Notes under the pieces: generated by a model
The model's input: the letters and a program-made list of their open reading frames with translations, nothing else
Told to the model about the DNA's origin: nothing
Database searches by the model: none
Source of the DNA: Paenibacillus wulumuqiensis
GTDB taxonomy: Bacteria > Bacillota > Bacilli > Paenibacillales > Paenibacillaceae
DNA: 64,000 nt
Direction of reading: 5' to 3'
Assembly: GCF_000971965.1 (NCBI RefSeq)
Contig: NZ_KQ040793.1
Span: 353,634-417,633 of the forward strand
Part shown: piece after piece, positions 17,832 to 25,640 of the stretch
Layout: each line of letters starts with the position of its first letter
How positions within the stretch are numbered: position 1 is the stretch's first letter
Translations under genes and position numbers: made by a program

Positions 17832-18785
17832 CTAGAATAATGAGTTTTCCGGGGAAACTTTTTTGACGATCCAGTTGGCTGTCAGGACAACGATAAAGCC
17901 GAAGATCGACTGATACAGACTGACCGCGCTGCCCATCGAGAAGTTAAAGTTGGTCATCAGCGAGCGGAATACATAAGTCTCGATAATGTCCGTGCTGGCG
18001 TACAATGCCGTGTTATTGGCACCGACCAGGTTAAAGAATAATCCAAAATTGCCTTTGAGGATGCCGCCGAGCGAGAACAGCAGCAGAATAATGAAAGTGG
18101 GCTTGAGCCACGGAATAACGATATGGATAATCCGCTGAAATGCGTTGGCCCCGTCAATCTCCGCCGCTTCCACAATCTCCGTATCCAGCCCCATAATAGC
18201 GGCAAAGTAGATGATCGAACCGTACCCTGTCGTCTGCCAGAGGTAGGTAATAATAATGATAAATGGCCACAGATGCGGCTCCGAGTAGGCTTTGACCGGG
18301 TCCATGCCGAGCGCTCCGAGGATACCGTTCAGCAGACCGTAGTCATAGCTGAGGATATTATAGGCCAGCAATCCAACCAGTACGGCCGAGATAAAATAAG
18401 GGAGAAACATGAGGGTCTGTGATACTTTTTTGAACCATTTCTTGCGAATTTCATTCAGCAGGATCGCCACCGTAATCTGCGCGATATTGCCAAGCAGGAT
18501 AAACGCCAGATTATACGCAATCGTGTTAAAGGTCAGCCGCCACAGGTCACCGGTCATAATGAGGAACTTGAAGTTATCCCACCCGACAAAGGGACTGCCG
18601 AAAATACCGTCTGTATAGTTGTATTTGACGAATGCCAGATACAGGCCGGGCATTGGTAAATATGCAAATATACAGAAAAAAATAACGGCCGGACAGCACA
18701 TCAGCAAGAGTACACGGCTATTGTGAAACTGCTTGCGCCGGGAACGCTTGACACGCACGGCAGGGATTGATTTTGCGGTATCCAA
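17832..18785 (-). CDS. carbohydrate ABC transporter permease (LplB type, second importer)
   Basis: This is a 317-residue six-helix permease starting at TTG 18785, nine bases after AGGAGG. No nearby ATG or GTG is usable. The coupling loop is IVEAAEIDGANAFQRIIHIV followed by IPWLKPTF, and YLPMPGLYLAFVKYNYTDGI is the family-typical early segment. It is the first gene of the operon and has a good cre-like site about 85 bases upstream. The importer is therefore probably repressed when better sugars are present. Confidence 0.9.
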   Translation of the reverse strand: MDTAKSIPAVRVKRSRRKQFHNSRVLLLMCCPAVIFFCIFAYLPMPGLYLAFVKYNYTDGIFGSPFVGWDNFKFLIMTGDLWRLTFNTIAYNLAFILLGNIAQITVAILLNEIRKKWFKKVSQTLMFLPYFISAVLVGLLAYNILSYDYGLLNGILGALGMDPVKAYSEPHLWPFIIIITYLWQTTGYGSIIYFAAIMGLDTEIVEAAEIDGANAFQRIIHIVIPWLKPTFIILLLFSLGGILKGNFGLFFNLVGANNTALYASTDIIETYVFRSLMTNFNFSMGSAVSLYQSIFGFIVVLTANWIVKKVSPENSLF

Positions 18786-18868
18786 TGAATGATTCCTCCT
18801 TTGTGCTCTGGCTCATGGAGTCAGGTGTAAAATGGGCCAGCAGGCAGCTGCATGGTTTACCCTTTTAT

Positions 18869-18882
18869 TGTAAGCGTTTTCT
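18869..18882. promoter_or_regulatory. cre-like site upstream of second sugar importer
   Basis: TGTAAGCGTTTTCT fits the degenerate CcpA consensus TGWNANCGNTNWCA at 13 of 14 positions. It lies 84 bases upstream of the TTG start of the first permease gene. Confidence 0.6.
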
Positions 18883-18957
18883 TTATATTTTTTATTTCAC
18901 TATTCTGCTATACCCTTTCAATATTCTGCTGTGTTTGAACCGTTCTGCCAGCAAATA

Positions 18958-19035
18958 TGCAAAAAAGCCACCCTGACTTTCCCGACGACGGCACGCATCA
19001 GCTGCGTGCCGCGATCGGAAAGGTCAGAATGGCTT
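18958..19035 (-). terminator. terminator built into the 3' end of the histidine kinase gene
   Basis: On the minus strand AAGCCATTCTGACC...GGCACGCA pairs with TGCGTGCC...GTCAGGGTGGCTT and is followed by TTTTTT. The whole 5' arm is kinase coding sequence and the stop codon sits at the loop. The stem is over 30 bases with a few mismatches. Confidence 0.85.
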
Positions 19036-20890
19036 CAGTGCCTTCACCTTTTGTACTGCAAAATTCGAGAGTGCCATCCATCGCTTCAATAATGCGGAAG
19101 GTGACCATCAGGCCAAGCCCGGTTCCCTTGGTCTTGTTGGAGAAATACGGTTCCCCCAGCCGTGCCAGCTCTTCTTCATCCATACCGGAGCCGTTATCCT
19201 TGATATGCAGCTCAATATGATTCTCATGCTCAAGCGTCCATACCCTGACGTAGCCGTCCTTTTGTACCGCTTCAATACTGTTCTTGATAATATTGATGCA
19301 AGCCTGCTTGAACTTGGAAGAATTGCCCCGGATCAGCAGATGCTGCGGCACCTGGATCTGCAGTACACTGCCCTGCAGACTGGCCAGCGGACGCATAATA
19401 TTCTCGATATGCTGGAATTCCTCATATAGATTAAGCGTCTCGGTCTTCTCGAACTGCGGTTTGGCAAAGGTGAGAAAGTCCGTAATGATGTTGGCGGCGC
19501 GATCCAGTTCATCCAGCGCCATTTTCAGATGTTCCCGGCCCTTGTCGTCCGTATTCATCTGAGTCAGCTGCAGGAAGCCGCGAGTCACCTGCAGCGGATT
19601 ACGCACTTCATGCGCTACCGAAGCAGCCAGTTCGCTGATCATGTCCATCTTCTCGGAGCGCTGCAGTTCATTATTGAACAGCTCCAGCTGCTGGGAATAC
19701 TGCAGCACCTGCCGCTGGTTCTCCGCGAACACCCTGCCCATAATGGCGATGAGTGAGATGACGAAGAAGATCACGCCCCATTTCCACAGCATCAGCTTGT
19801 AATCCCCGTCTTCCAGATAGAACCAGATCAGTTCGCTGGCGGTAATCAGGGCAAAAGTCGTAAACCCGGCTGCAAAAATAATCGCTGCCCGGTTCTTCTG
19901 CAGCGCATAGCGGATCGCCAGGATCATGAACAGGATCAACCCTACCAGTATGAACAACCCGAGAACAAGCACCGAGATGACATAGTAGATTTTGAAATAC
20001 CGATCATGGGTCAGCACATTGGCGATCAGAGCCAGCACGCAGAATCCGGAATAGAAATACTGCATCCGCTTCAGCTTGTGAATCATCCCCCGGTAGCCCC
20101 TGCCGAATACACTTTCGAAAAATTCATAAAATGCCGGTACCAGCACGAACAGGCTGATATCAAATCCAAGCGCATACAGTCTGTCCCCGGCCGGATAAAA
20201 GGTAAACAAAAACGGCGAGTATGTCACAATCACGCTGCCCAGAGCCAGAATCACAATGCAGAGACTGACCCACATCCTGCGGGAACGTCCCGCCAGAAAG
20301 ACCGAACAAAACGCCATAATAAACGCCACAAAAATAAATGAAAATCCAATAACCACATCTACCAGATCCGAACTGACATAGGTGGTCAGAATCTCCTGGT
20401 AATCCCCGATCAGGATGCCGTTGGTCAGGCCAATCTTCTCGCGCGCCGACTCGACCCAGATATAGATCATCTTGTAGGAATCCTGCCGGTTCAGGGGCAG
20501 CAGCAGCTGGTTCTGTTCATAGGCGTATCCACGCCGTGATTCATAGATTTTGTTATCATCGAGATAGACGATGACATGCTTGCCCTGCAGCTCCCGGATC
20601 AGCAGACCGGAGGTGTTCCAGTTCAGCTCCGGCAGTGGAATCCGTATCCATGCGGAAGAGCTGTTCACCGGCTTGCCGTCCTTCATCAGCTGAGAAGATG
20701 TCCAGTAGCTGTTCTGGTCATCATTCCAGGGCTTGGAGGTAAAGCTGTTCTGTGCCTGCCAGCGAACCTGCCAATAATCGATACGCTGGAACTTCTGGTC
20801 TTGTCTGGCATTCGCAGACAAAGACAGCCCTAGCATCGCCATGATAATGAAGAGTAGGAATAGAATTAAGGCTTTGGGCATGATCTTCAT
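18998..20890 (-). CDS. membrane sensor histidine kinase
   Basis: This is a sensor kinase of about 630 residues. A signal/anchor helix is followed by an extracytoplasmic domain of about 150 residues with a jelly-roll look (WIRIPLPELNWNTSGLLIRE). A block of seven or so membrane helices comes next (about residues 175-385), a plan like 7TMR-DISM receptors. The cytoplasmic part has the H-box SVAHEVRNPLQ (phosphorylated His), an N-box IIKNSIEAV and G-boxes DNGSGMD and GTGLGLMV. ATG 20890 is best placed after GAGG; ATG 20902 is an alternative. No response regulator gene is adjacent, so its partner must be elsewhere. The H-box context resembles KinB/KinD-type sporulation kinases (inference). Confidence 0.85.
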   Translation of the reverse strand: MKIMPKALILFLLFIIMAMLGLSLSANARQDQKFQRIDYWQVRWQAQNSFTSKPWNDDQNSYWTSSQLMKDGKPVNSSSAWIRIPLPELNWNTSGLLIRELQGKHVIVYLDDNKIYESRRGYAYEQNQLLLPLNRQDSYKMIYIWVESAREKIGLTNGILIGDYQEILTTYVSSDLVDVVIGFSFIFVAFIMAFCSVFLAGRSRRMWVSLCIVILALGSVIVTYSPFLFTFYPAGDRLYALGFDISLFVLVPAFYEFFESVFGRGYRGMIHKLKRMQYFYSGFCVLALIANVLTHDRYFKIYYVISVLVLGLFILVGLILFMILAIRYALQKNRAAIIFAAGFTTFALITASELIWFYLEDGDYKLMLWKWGVIFFVISLIAIMGRVFAENQRQVLQYSQQLELFNNELQRSEKMDMISELAASVAHEVRNPLQVTRGFLQLTQMNTDDKGREHLKMALDELDRAANIITDFLTFAKPQFEKTETLNLYEEFQHIENIMRPLASLQGSVLQIQVPQHLLIRGNSSKFKQACINIIKNSIEAVQKDGYVRVWTLEHENHIELHIKDNGSGMDEEELARLGEPYFSNKTKGTGLGLMVTFRIIEAMDGTLEFCSTKGEGTEAILTFPIAARS

Positions 20891-21269
20891 AGTGCACCTC
20901 ATTATTCATATACTTTCCTGGTCATACCAATATACTTCATTGTTAGCAGAACGAACTTAATTATGATAAATATGTATATTTCCCTATTGTACCTTATATA
21001 GCGGAATCTCATAACTACTATTATACTTGTTCACGCATTTCTGAGACACATAAATTACGGAAGAATCAGTAAAATTCATACGGATCATGAAAAGTATGCC
21101 AGCGTAAGTTGCGCCAATACCCGCTGCTTCTCGCCAAAAACAGCCCTCCCCTCCCTGCTGTCTACACAGCTGGTCACGGCTAGCGGTGTTTGGCCCGGCG
21201 GCAACAAGGGTAAGCTCCCATAAGGGGACCGATTTCCTCTGGAACACTATTCCGAAGGAGATGATGAGT
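20891..21269. other. intergenic region without recognised features
   Basis: This 379-base gap separates the divergent kinase gene and a small acidic-protein gene. It must hold both promoters, but I could not assign a convincing -35/-10 pair. A GTTTGG...GGGTAA pair at about 21186-21211 superficially resembles a sigma-B promoter. Confidence 0.4.
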
Positions 21270-21542
21270 ATGACGGACAACAAACACTATGATGATGTAT
21301 TCTGGAAAACAAGAAATTCACTGATCGATGATGAGGATTCACAGCTGGCTGGGGAAGAGACCGAAGTGGAATTGCCCAGAGATGCAGAGCTTGCCGTAAT
21401 TCATCCGGAGCGGATGGACCCGCGGGAATATGAGAGCATCGCCGATGAAGAAGATGCCGGCAAACATCCCCAGGCTGATCCCGAGGACATTCAGTCCGAT
21501 GCGGCACTGGCCCGCGAGGAAGATCAGGATGAAGGTAAATAA
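21270..21542 (+). CDS. small acidic hypothetical protein
   Basis: This is a 90-residue, highly charged protein (MTDNKHYDDVFWKTRNSLID...). It is rich in Asp and Glu, has no Cys, no membrane helix and no recognisable domain, and ends in EEDQDEGK. ATG 21270 lies nine bases after AAGGAG. Two ATG codons directly after that box are too close. A strong terminator follows, so it is a single-gene unit. It resembles in composition the acidic proteins at 24483 and 25010 (all have EL or LPRD-like patches), which suggests a small family. Function is unknown. Confidence 0.65.
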   Translation: MTDNKHYDDVFWKTRNSLIDDEDSQLAGEETEVELPRDAELAVIHPERMDPREYESIADEEDAGKHPQADPEDIQSDAALAREEDQDEGK

Positions 21543-21560
21543 GCAGGCCCTATATAGATT

Positions 21561-21594
21561 CATCCGGTCGGCACAGCGCTGACCGGATGTTTTT
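21561..21594 (+). terminator. rho-independent terminator
   Basis: CATCCGGTC pairs with GACCGGATG over an 11-base loop, followed by TTTTT. It closes the small acidic-protein gene. Confidence 0.88.
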
Positions 21595-21633
21595 GCATTA
21601 TCCTTCTGCTGCAATATCCTTTTGTAAATGTAT

Positions 21634-21678
21634 AAAAGCCGTAAGCGATGAATGCATACTCATCGTTTACGGCTTTTT
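21634..21678. terminator. bidirectional terminator before RNase H gene end
   Basis: AAAAGCCGTAAGCGATGA pairs with TCATCGTTTACGGCTTTTT over an 8-base loop, with one G-T pair. It works in both directions and would close the RNase H transcript arriving on the minus strand. Confidence 0.85.
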
Positions 21679-21743
21679 GATGCGACTTATCGGTACTGCT
21701 TATTGTTCGACACCGAATATGAACGGCTCGCTTCGTAAAAGAA

Positions 21744-22424
21744 TCACTTCCGCCCGTAGTCGGCTTTGATCTCGCCCCAGCTGCGGGTCTCCCATTTGAG
21801 CAGTTTGTTGCTGTACGTGTTGGTACGCAGCCACTGTTCTGCACGGTCCACCAGTTCCCAGATCTCGGCGGTGGAAGCATCGCGTACGAGTGTCGAGGCT
21901 GCCTTTTTCTGCCGGACCCATTTGAGGGCATTCTCGGAATCGCTGTAGACCGTTTTGCTGCTGCCCTGGCGCTTCAGGTAGGCGAGCGCATGCACAATCG
22001 CCAGGAATTCTCCCATATTGTTGGTTCCCTTGGCGATCGGACCGCAGGTGAAAAGCACCTGCCCGGTGCGTGTATCCACCCCTTTATATTCAACCGGTCC
22101 CGGGTTCCCCCGTGTGCCGACATCAACCGAGATGCTGTCGTAATCAATCTGGTCCATCGGGATATTGGTCGCAGCCGCTGTACGCCCACCATAGCGTCCT
22201 GCCTTGGAGCTGCCGGATGACGAGCCGCCTGTACCGCCGGATTTACCCTGTCCCCAGTGCTTTTTCCAGCCTTCACTGTAGGCCTTGTCCGCGTCGGTGC
22301 GGGATTCATAAGATTTGTATTTGGCATCCTTGTATCCGCTCGTCTGCTTCTGGCATTCCGACCATGAGGTATATACACCCGGCTTGTGGCCTTCCCATAC
22401 TACATAATATTTTGACTTTGCCAT
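21744..22424 (-). CDS. ribonuclease H with N-terminal viroplasmin-like RNA/DNA-hybrid-binding domain
   Basis: This is a 226-residue enzyme that cuts the RNA strand of RNA-DNA hybrids. The N-terminal 45 residues (YYVVWEGHKPGVYTSWSECQ...YKSYESRTDADKAY) are the hybrid-binding domain found in eukaryotic RNase H1 and viroplasmins. A Gly/Ser/Lys-rich linker follows. The catalytic domain shows the expected acidic residues: ISVDVGTRGNPG (Asp), NNMGEFLAIVHAL (Glu), VYSDSENALKWV (Asp) and a final Asp near the C-terminus (IKADYG). This two-domain form is common in Bacillales. The gene stands alone between terminators. Confidence 0.92.
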   Translation of the reverse strand: MAKSKYYVVWEGHKPGVYTSWSECQKQTSGYKDAKYKSYESRTDADKAYSEGWKKHWGQGKSGGTGGSSSGSSKAGRYGGRTAAATNIPMDQIDYDSISVDVGTRGNPGPVEYKGVDTRTGQVLFTCGPIAKGTNNMGEFLAIVHALAYLKRQGSSKTVYSDSENALKWVRQKKAASTLVRDASTAEIWELVDRAEQWLRTNTYSNKLLKWETRSWGEIKADYGRK

Positions 22425-22504
22425 ATCTTTTGTATGCCTCCATTGCTTCAGCCCCTGTACAGGCTGTCCTTGTACAAATGCATGTACGTTTTATGTACCC
22501 TCCA

Positions 22505-23746
22505 TTATGGCTGGTCGGTACGTACTTTGGCAACCGGTTCGGCCGCCGGATGAGCAGGCAGCTCCCAGCTGCGCCGCGTTACCATAAAAGCGCATACGAG
22601 CAGCAGCAGTCCGTTAATAATGAAGACAAACCGGATATCGAGCCATGCGCCCAGCAGTCCGCCCATGATCGGACCTGCCATCGTGGCAATCTGGGAAGCC
22701 GACTGATTCAGCCCAAATGCCCGACCGCGGAAATCTGCCGGTGTTACCCGGACGATCATCGCATTAATCGACGGCAGCACCGCCGCAAAAAACAACCCGT
22801 ATCCGAACCGCAGCGCACCGAATCCCCAGATATCGGTAAAGAAAAACTGCAGCATATTGCCGACCCCACTGCCGAGCAGACCGATCAGCAGTACTTTGCC
22901 AAATCCGATCCGGCTGCCGATTCGTCCCCAGCGCGGCGCCATGATCAGCGTAGCGATGCCGACGGCCGAGAAGACGATACCGGCACTGAGTGAGGCGTTA
23001 CCTGTCGACACGCCCATACTTTTGACATAGATCGTAATCAGCGGTTCCAGAATCATGACCGAGAAGTTGGCTACACCGGTCAGCAGCAGCAGTGACATGA
23101 ACAGCCGGTTGGACGCGGCCTGCTTGATATCATCCAGCACATGCGACCGCTGGGCCGACCGGTTAAAGTTATGTTCCTTGGCCCAGATCGTCGCAATCAG
23201 CGCCGCGATCAGTACAATCAGCGCCGAGAACAAAAAGGCATTGCGGTTGCCAAAATAATAACTGACCACCCCGCCGATCAGCGGCCCGATAATCGTCCCT
23301 GTCGCTCCGGACGTCGCCATCACGCCCAGCGCATAGCCGGTCTTGTGCTCCGGTGTATTTGTTCCGACAAGTGCAATCGATGCCGGTACAAATCCTGCGA
23401 GCAATCCCTGGCACAGACGCACGGCGAGGAACACATAAGGATCGGTCACAAAGTAACTGACCAGATACAGCACCGCCAGACTGAAGCCCGAGCGGATCAG
23501 CATCGGTTTTCGTCCATACTTGTCCGATAGCGATCCCCAGAACGGCGAGATTAGTGCGCTCGCCAGAAAGGTAATCCCAAACGCAACTCCCGACCAGATT
23601 TCCAGATGATTCGTGACGCCCAGCTCCGTCTCCAGAAAAATCGGCAGGAACGGAATCGAGATGGAATACGCCGTACTGCAAAAAAATACGCCGAGCCATA
23701 GTACAATGAGATTTCTTTTCCATGGAAACTCCATCCAGGCAGACAC
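22505..23746 (-). CDS. MFS drug-efflux-type transporter
   Basis: This is a 413-residue major-facilitator protein with twelve predicted helices. The family motif between helices 2 and 3 is GSLSDKYGRKPML, and helix 5 has the antiporter-type signature LGVMATSGATGTIIGPLIGG. These point to proton-driven efflux, probably of drugs. The start is uncertain: GTG 23746 is one base after AAAGGA, while ATG 23734 is 13 bases from it. Immediately upstream are three 30-base direct repeats, each with an inverted repeat and a perfect TATAAT. A dedicated repressor may act there, but no regulator gene is adjacent. Confidence 0.88.
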   Translation of the reverse strand: MSAWMEFPWKRNLIVLWLGVFFCSTAYSISIPFLPIFLETELGVTNHLEIWSGVAFGITFLASALISPFWGSLSDKYGRKPMLIRSGFSLAVLYLVSYFVTDPYVFLAVRLCQGLLAGFVPASIALVGTNTPEHKTGYALGVMATSGATGTIIGPLIGGVVSYYFGNRNAFLFSALIVLIAALIATIWAKEHNFNRSAQRSHVLDDIKQAASNRLFMSLLLLTGVANFSVMILEPLITIYVKSMGVSTGNASLSAGIVFSAVGIATLIMAPRWGRIGSRIGFGKVLLIGLLGSGVGNMLQFFFTDIWGFGALRFGYGLFFAAVLPSINAMIVRVTPADFRGRAFGLNQSASQIATMAGPIMGGLLGAWLDIRFVFIINGLLLLVCAFMVTRRSWELPAHPAAEPVAKVRTDQP

Positions 23747-23758
23747 ATCCTTTCGTTA

Positions 23759-23848
23759 CAGCGTTTGGCATTATAAACGCGATCATATCAGCGTTTGGCA
23801 TTATAAACGCGATCATATCAGCGTTTGGCACTATAAACGCGACTATAT
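23759..23848 (-). repeat. three tandem 30-bp repeats, operator-like, at the MFS promoter
   Basis: Three head-to-tail copies of a 30-base unit are present: the first two are identical and the third differs at two positions. On the strand of the MFS gene each unit contains GCGTTTATAATGCCAAACGC, an inverted repeat (GCGTTT...AAACGC) enclosing TATAAT or TATAGT. The last copy ends about 12 bases before the GTG start. The same 20-base motif recurs at 31254-31413. Confidence 0.85.
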
Positions 23849-23945
23849 CGTTCATTTTACTCTGGATGGAGGGAAAGTCCAAATGAGCTTGGGGGGATGG
23901 CCATGTTCGCCCATGTTCATTCTGTTCGCCATGCTCGCTGAGGAA

Positions 23946-24080
23946 CAGCGCTGCGGGAAGGGATTATCCTGCTGACCTCCGGTTAAGCACCGGATATGTC
24001 TGAATCACCGCTGCCGCGGTACATATCCGGTGCTTAAATGTCGGTTTGCAGGATAATTCCCTTCCCTCCGCTCCGTGCTG
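23946..24080. repeat. structured hairpin element, copy A
   Basis: This is a 135-base imperfect palindrome. The outer stem GGGATTATCCTGC pairs with GCAGGATAATTCCC, the middle stem AAGCACCGGATATG with CATATCCGGTGCTT, and the apical stem ACCGC with GCGGT. Internal loops are conserved with copy B (CTCCGGTTAAG, GAATCACCGCTG, CTTAAATGTCGG). It is homologous to the reverse complement of 24194-24320. No open reading frame of note lies within it. Confidence 0.75.
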
Positions 24081-24193
24081 ACTGTTTCTCTGGTGCCTTG
24101 AAGGGATTTTTGTGTTATACCTTTTAAAGAAAATGGAAAGTTACCTGCGAGAACTGTTAAGAATGAGGATCGACGCAGCCGCTTCCGTTGATT

Positions 24194-24320
24194 GCACAGA
24201 GCGGAGAAAAGGGAATTGTTCTGCAGGCCGACATTTAAGATCGAATATTTACCGCGAACAGCGGTGATTCCAAATATCCGATCTTAACCGGAGGCAGGAA
24301 GGACAATCCCTTTTCGCAGA
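24194..24320. repeat. structured hairpin element, copy B (inverted relative to copy A)
   Basis: Read on the minus strand this element follows copy A in order and loop sequence, but the stems differ by paired changes: AAGATCGGATATTT pairs with AAATATTCGATCTT, and GAAAAGGG with CCCTTTTC. Copies A and B are about 113 bases apart and point in opposite directions, both upstream of the acidic-protein gene at 24483. Confidence 0.75.
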
Positions 24321-24482
24321 GGTCTCCCATCCAACCAACCCTGCCTTCAGCTTGAATTTAGCAAGAAAGATGTCATCCCGTACAATTTAGGGTAAGAACG
24401 AGTAAGACCTACTACACATACGACTTTTAAAATAAATGGACCACCGCTATAACCGTCCATACCGACCAAGGAGATGATTCAT

Positions 24483-24992
24483 ATGAGTAATGAATTTGAT
24501 AATAACAGGGACGCTGCCGCACAGGAATACAACCGCTATCGCACAATCGACCCGGTAACTGCGCGGGACGAAGAAGAGCTGCAAAGCATCCCGGCGGATG
24601 ATCTGGATCTGATCAATCCGACGGTACGGGATGAAGAAGGCATTCAGCCGGTAGTCAGTGAACATACTGCCGTAAAGGATCTGGACCCTCGCCTGTCTTC
24701 GGAAGATATCGACCTGCACCGTCATACGATTGATCTTGATACAAATGCCGAAGAGCTGGACACCGGCACCAATGTCGTGGATCAGGGCATTATGGATAAT
24801 GCGCAAAATGATTCGATGGTCGACGATGGCCCACTGCCGGATATCCCGGATGCAGATGAGCTGAATGGCGGCGAGACGCCGGAAGACCCGTCCGTGCCTT
24901 CTTCGTACGACCAGGATGCACACGGTACCGATCTGCGCAACGGTTCCACCGGTGAAGATGATCCGGACCGTTTTGAACGCCGCGACCGCTAA
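24483..24992 (+). CDS. acidic hypothetical protein
   Basis: This is a 169-residue, strongly acidic protein (MSNEFDNNRDAAAQEYNRYR...) with no Cys, no membrane helix and no known domain. Short DE-rich patches recur (ITARDEEELQS-like and TVRDEEGIQP), followed by stretches of Asp, Leu and Thr. The C-terminus is DPDRFERRDR. ATG 24483 is eight bases after AAGGAG. The next gene, also acidic, begins 17 bases downstream with its own strong ribosome site, so the two are probably an operon ended by the terminator at 25323. It could be a stress or spore-associated disordered protein, but nothing in the sequence proves a role. Confidence 0.65.
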   Translation: MSNEFDNNRDAAAQEYNRYRTIDPVTARDEEELQSIPADDLDLINPTVRDEEGIQPVVSEHTAVKDLDPRLSSEDIDLHRHTIDLDTNAEELDTGTNVVDQGIMDNAQNDSMVDDGPLPDIPDADELNGGETPEDPSVPSSYDQDAHGTDLRNGSTGEDDPDRFERRDR

Positions 24993-25009
24993 AAAAGGAG
25001 GAATTCCTG

Positions 25010-25216
25010 ATGACCGAATACAAGCAGGACCACAGTGAAGACAATCTGGTGACCGAACGGGACACGGATGCCAAGTTTGGCCTGTTCCGTGAAGATTCCT
25101 ATCCGGATGCAGGTGCGGACGAAGTGCAGAAGCGCCTGATCGAGAATGAGCTCCCGAGGGATAACGAGCTTCCGAAGAATGAGGACGATGCGGCCAGCGA
25201 AGATACCAAAGGCTGA
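25010..25216 (+). CDS. small acidic hypothetical protein
   Basis: This is a 68-residue charged protein (MTEYKQDHSEDNLVTERDTD...) beginning eight bases after AAAAAAGGAGG. It has no hydrophobic segment and no recognisable motif. Its middle (RLIENELPRDNELPKNEDD) recalls the VELPRDAELAV patch of the acidic protein at 21270, which hints at shared ancestry. It is co-transcribed with the 169-residue acidic protein upstream. Function is unknown. Confidence 0.6.
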   Translation: MTEYKQDHSEDNLVTERDTDAKFGLFREDSYPDAGADEVQKRLIENELPRDNELPKNEDDAASEDTKG

Positions 25217-25322
25217 ATGGCTGTTCATCCGTTCGTTTGGTTTGTACATGAATGCCGATGATAACATGGTGCTCTTCAAGCGACCCGGGTACATGATATG
25301 CCCGCATGAGCGGATATAAAAT

Positions 25323-25367
25323 GAAAAGCGATCCACACAGCCGAAACTGTGCGGATCGCTTTTTTTG
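25323..25367 (+). terminator. rho-independent terminator
   Basis: AAAAGCGATCC-CACAG pairs with CTGTG-GGATCGCTTTT over a short loop, followed by seven T. It closes the acidic-protein pair. Confidence 0.9.
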
Positions 25368-25455
25368 TGATGCGTCTTGTCATATGTCTTATGATGTGAT
25401 GCGTCCTATGATACATCTTATGATATGAGACATCCGTAACGCGTTTTGTGATGCA
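25368..25455. repeat. degenerate low-complexity direct repeats (TGATGCGTC/TATGAT type)
   Basis: Directly after the terminator, words such as GATGCGTC, CTTATGAT and GATGCATTT recur four to six times with drift over about 90 bases. There is no reading frame and no inverted structure. The rest of the gap to 25640 shows nothing I can assign. Confidence 0.45.
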
Positions 25456-25640
25456 TTTACTTTTCACCGTGATGCTTGTATGAGAGATATGGAGCCTAAT
25501 CAACTGCAACTCGAATATACTGTATCTTCCCGTCTCTGCTGCAATCCTGACTTTATGCAACCATCCTGCCTGCTATACTTCTGTACTTCTGAATAGCATA
25601 CTGCGCATGGCTGTTACCCCCCGCTGTCTCCGGCCCTATC

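Noticed and set aside
21186-21211. Sigma-B-like promoter (GTTTGG, 14 bases, GGGTAA)
   Set aside because: The -35 box matches at four of six bases only, and Paenibacillus generally lacks a Bacillus-type sigma B, so it may be chance.
23759-23848. CRISPR-like array of 30-base repeats
   Set aside because: The units are head-to-tail without spacers, there are only three, and no cas genes are near.
23613-23975. Open frame with three copies of a ten-residue repeat (SVWHYKRDHI)
   Set aside because: The repeat comes from the 30-base DNA repeats, which are a multiple of three. There is no ribosome site and it overlaps the MFS start on the other strand.
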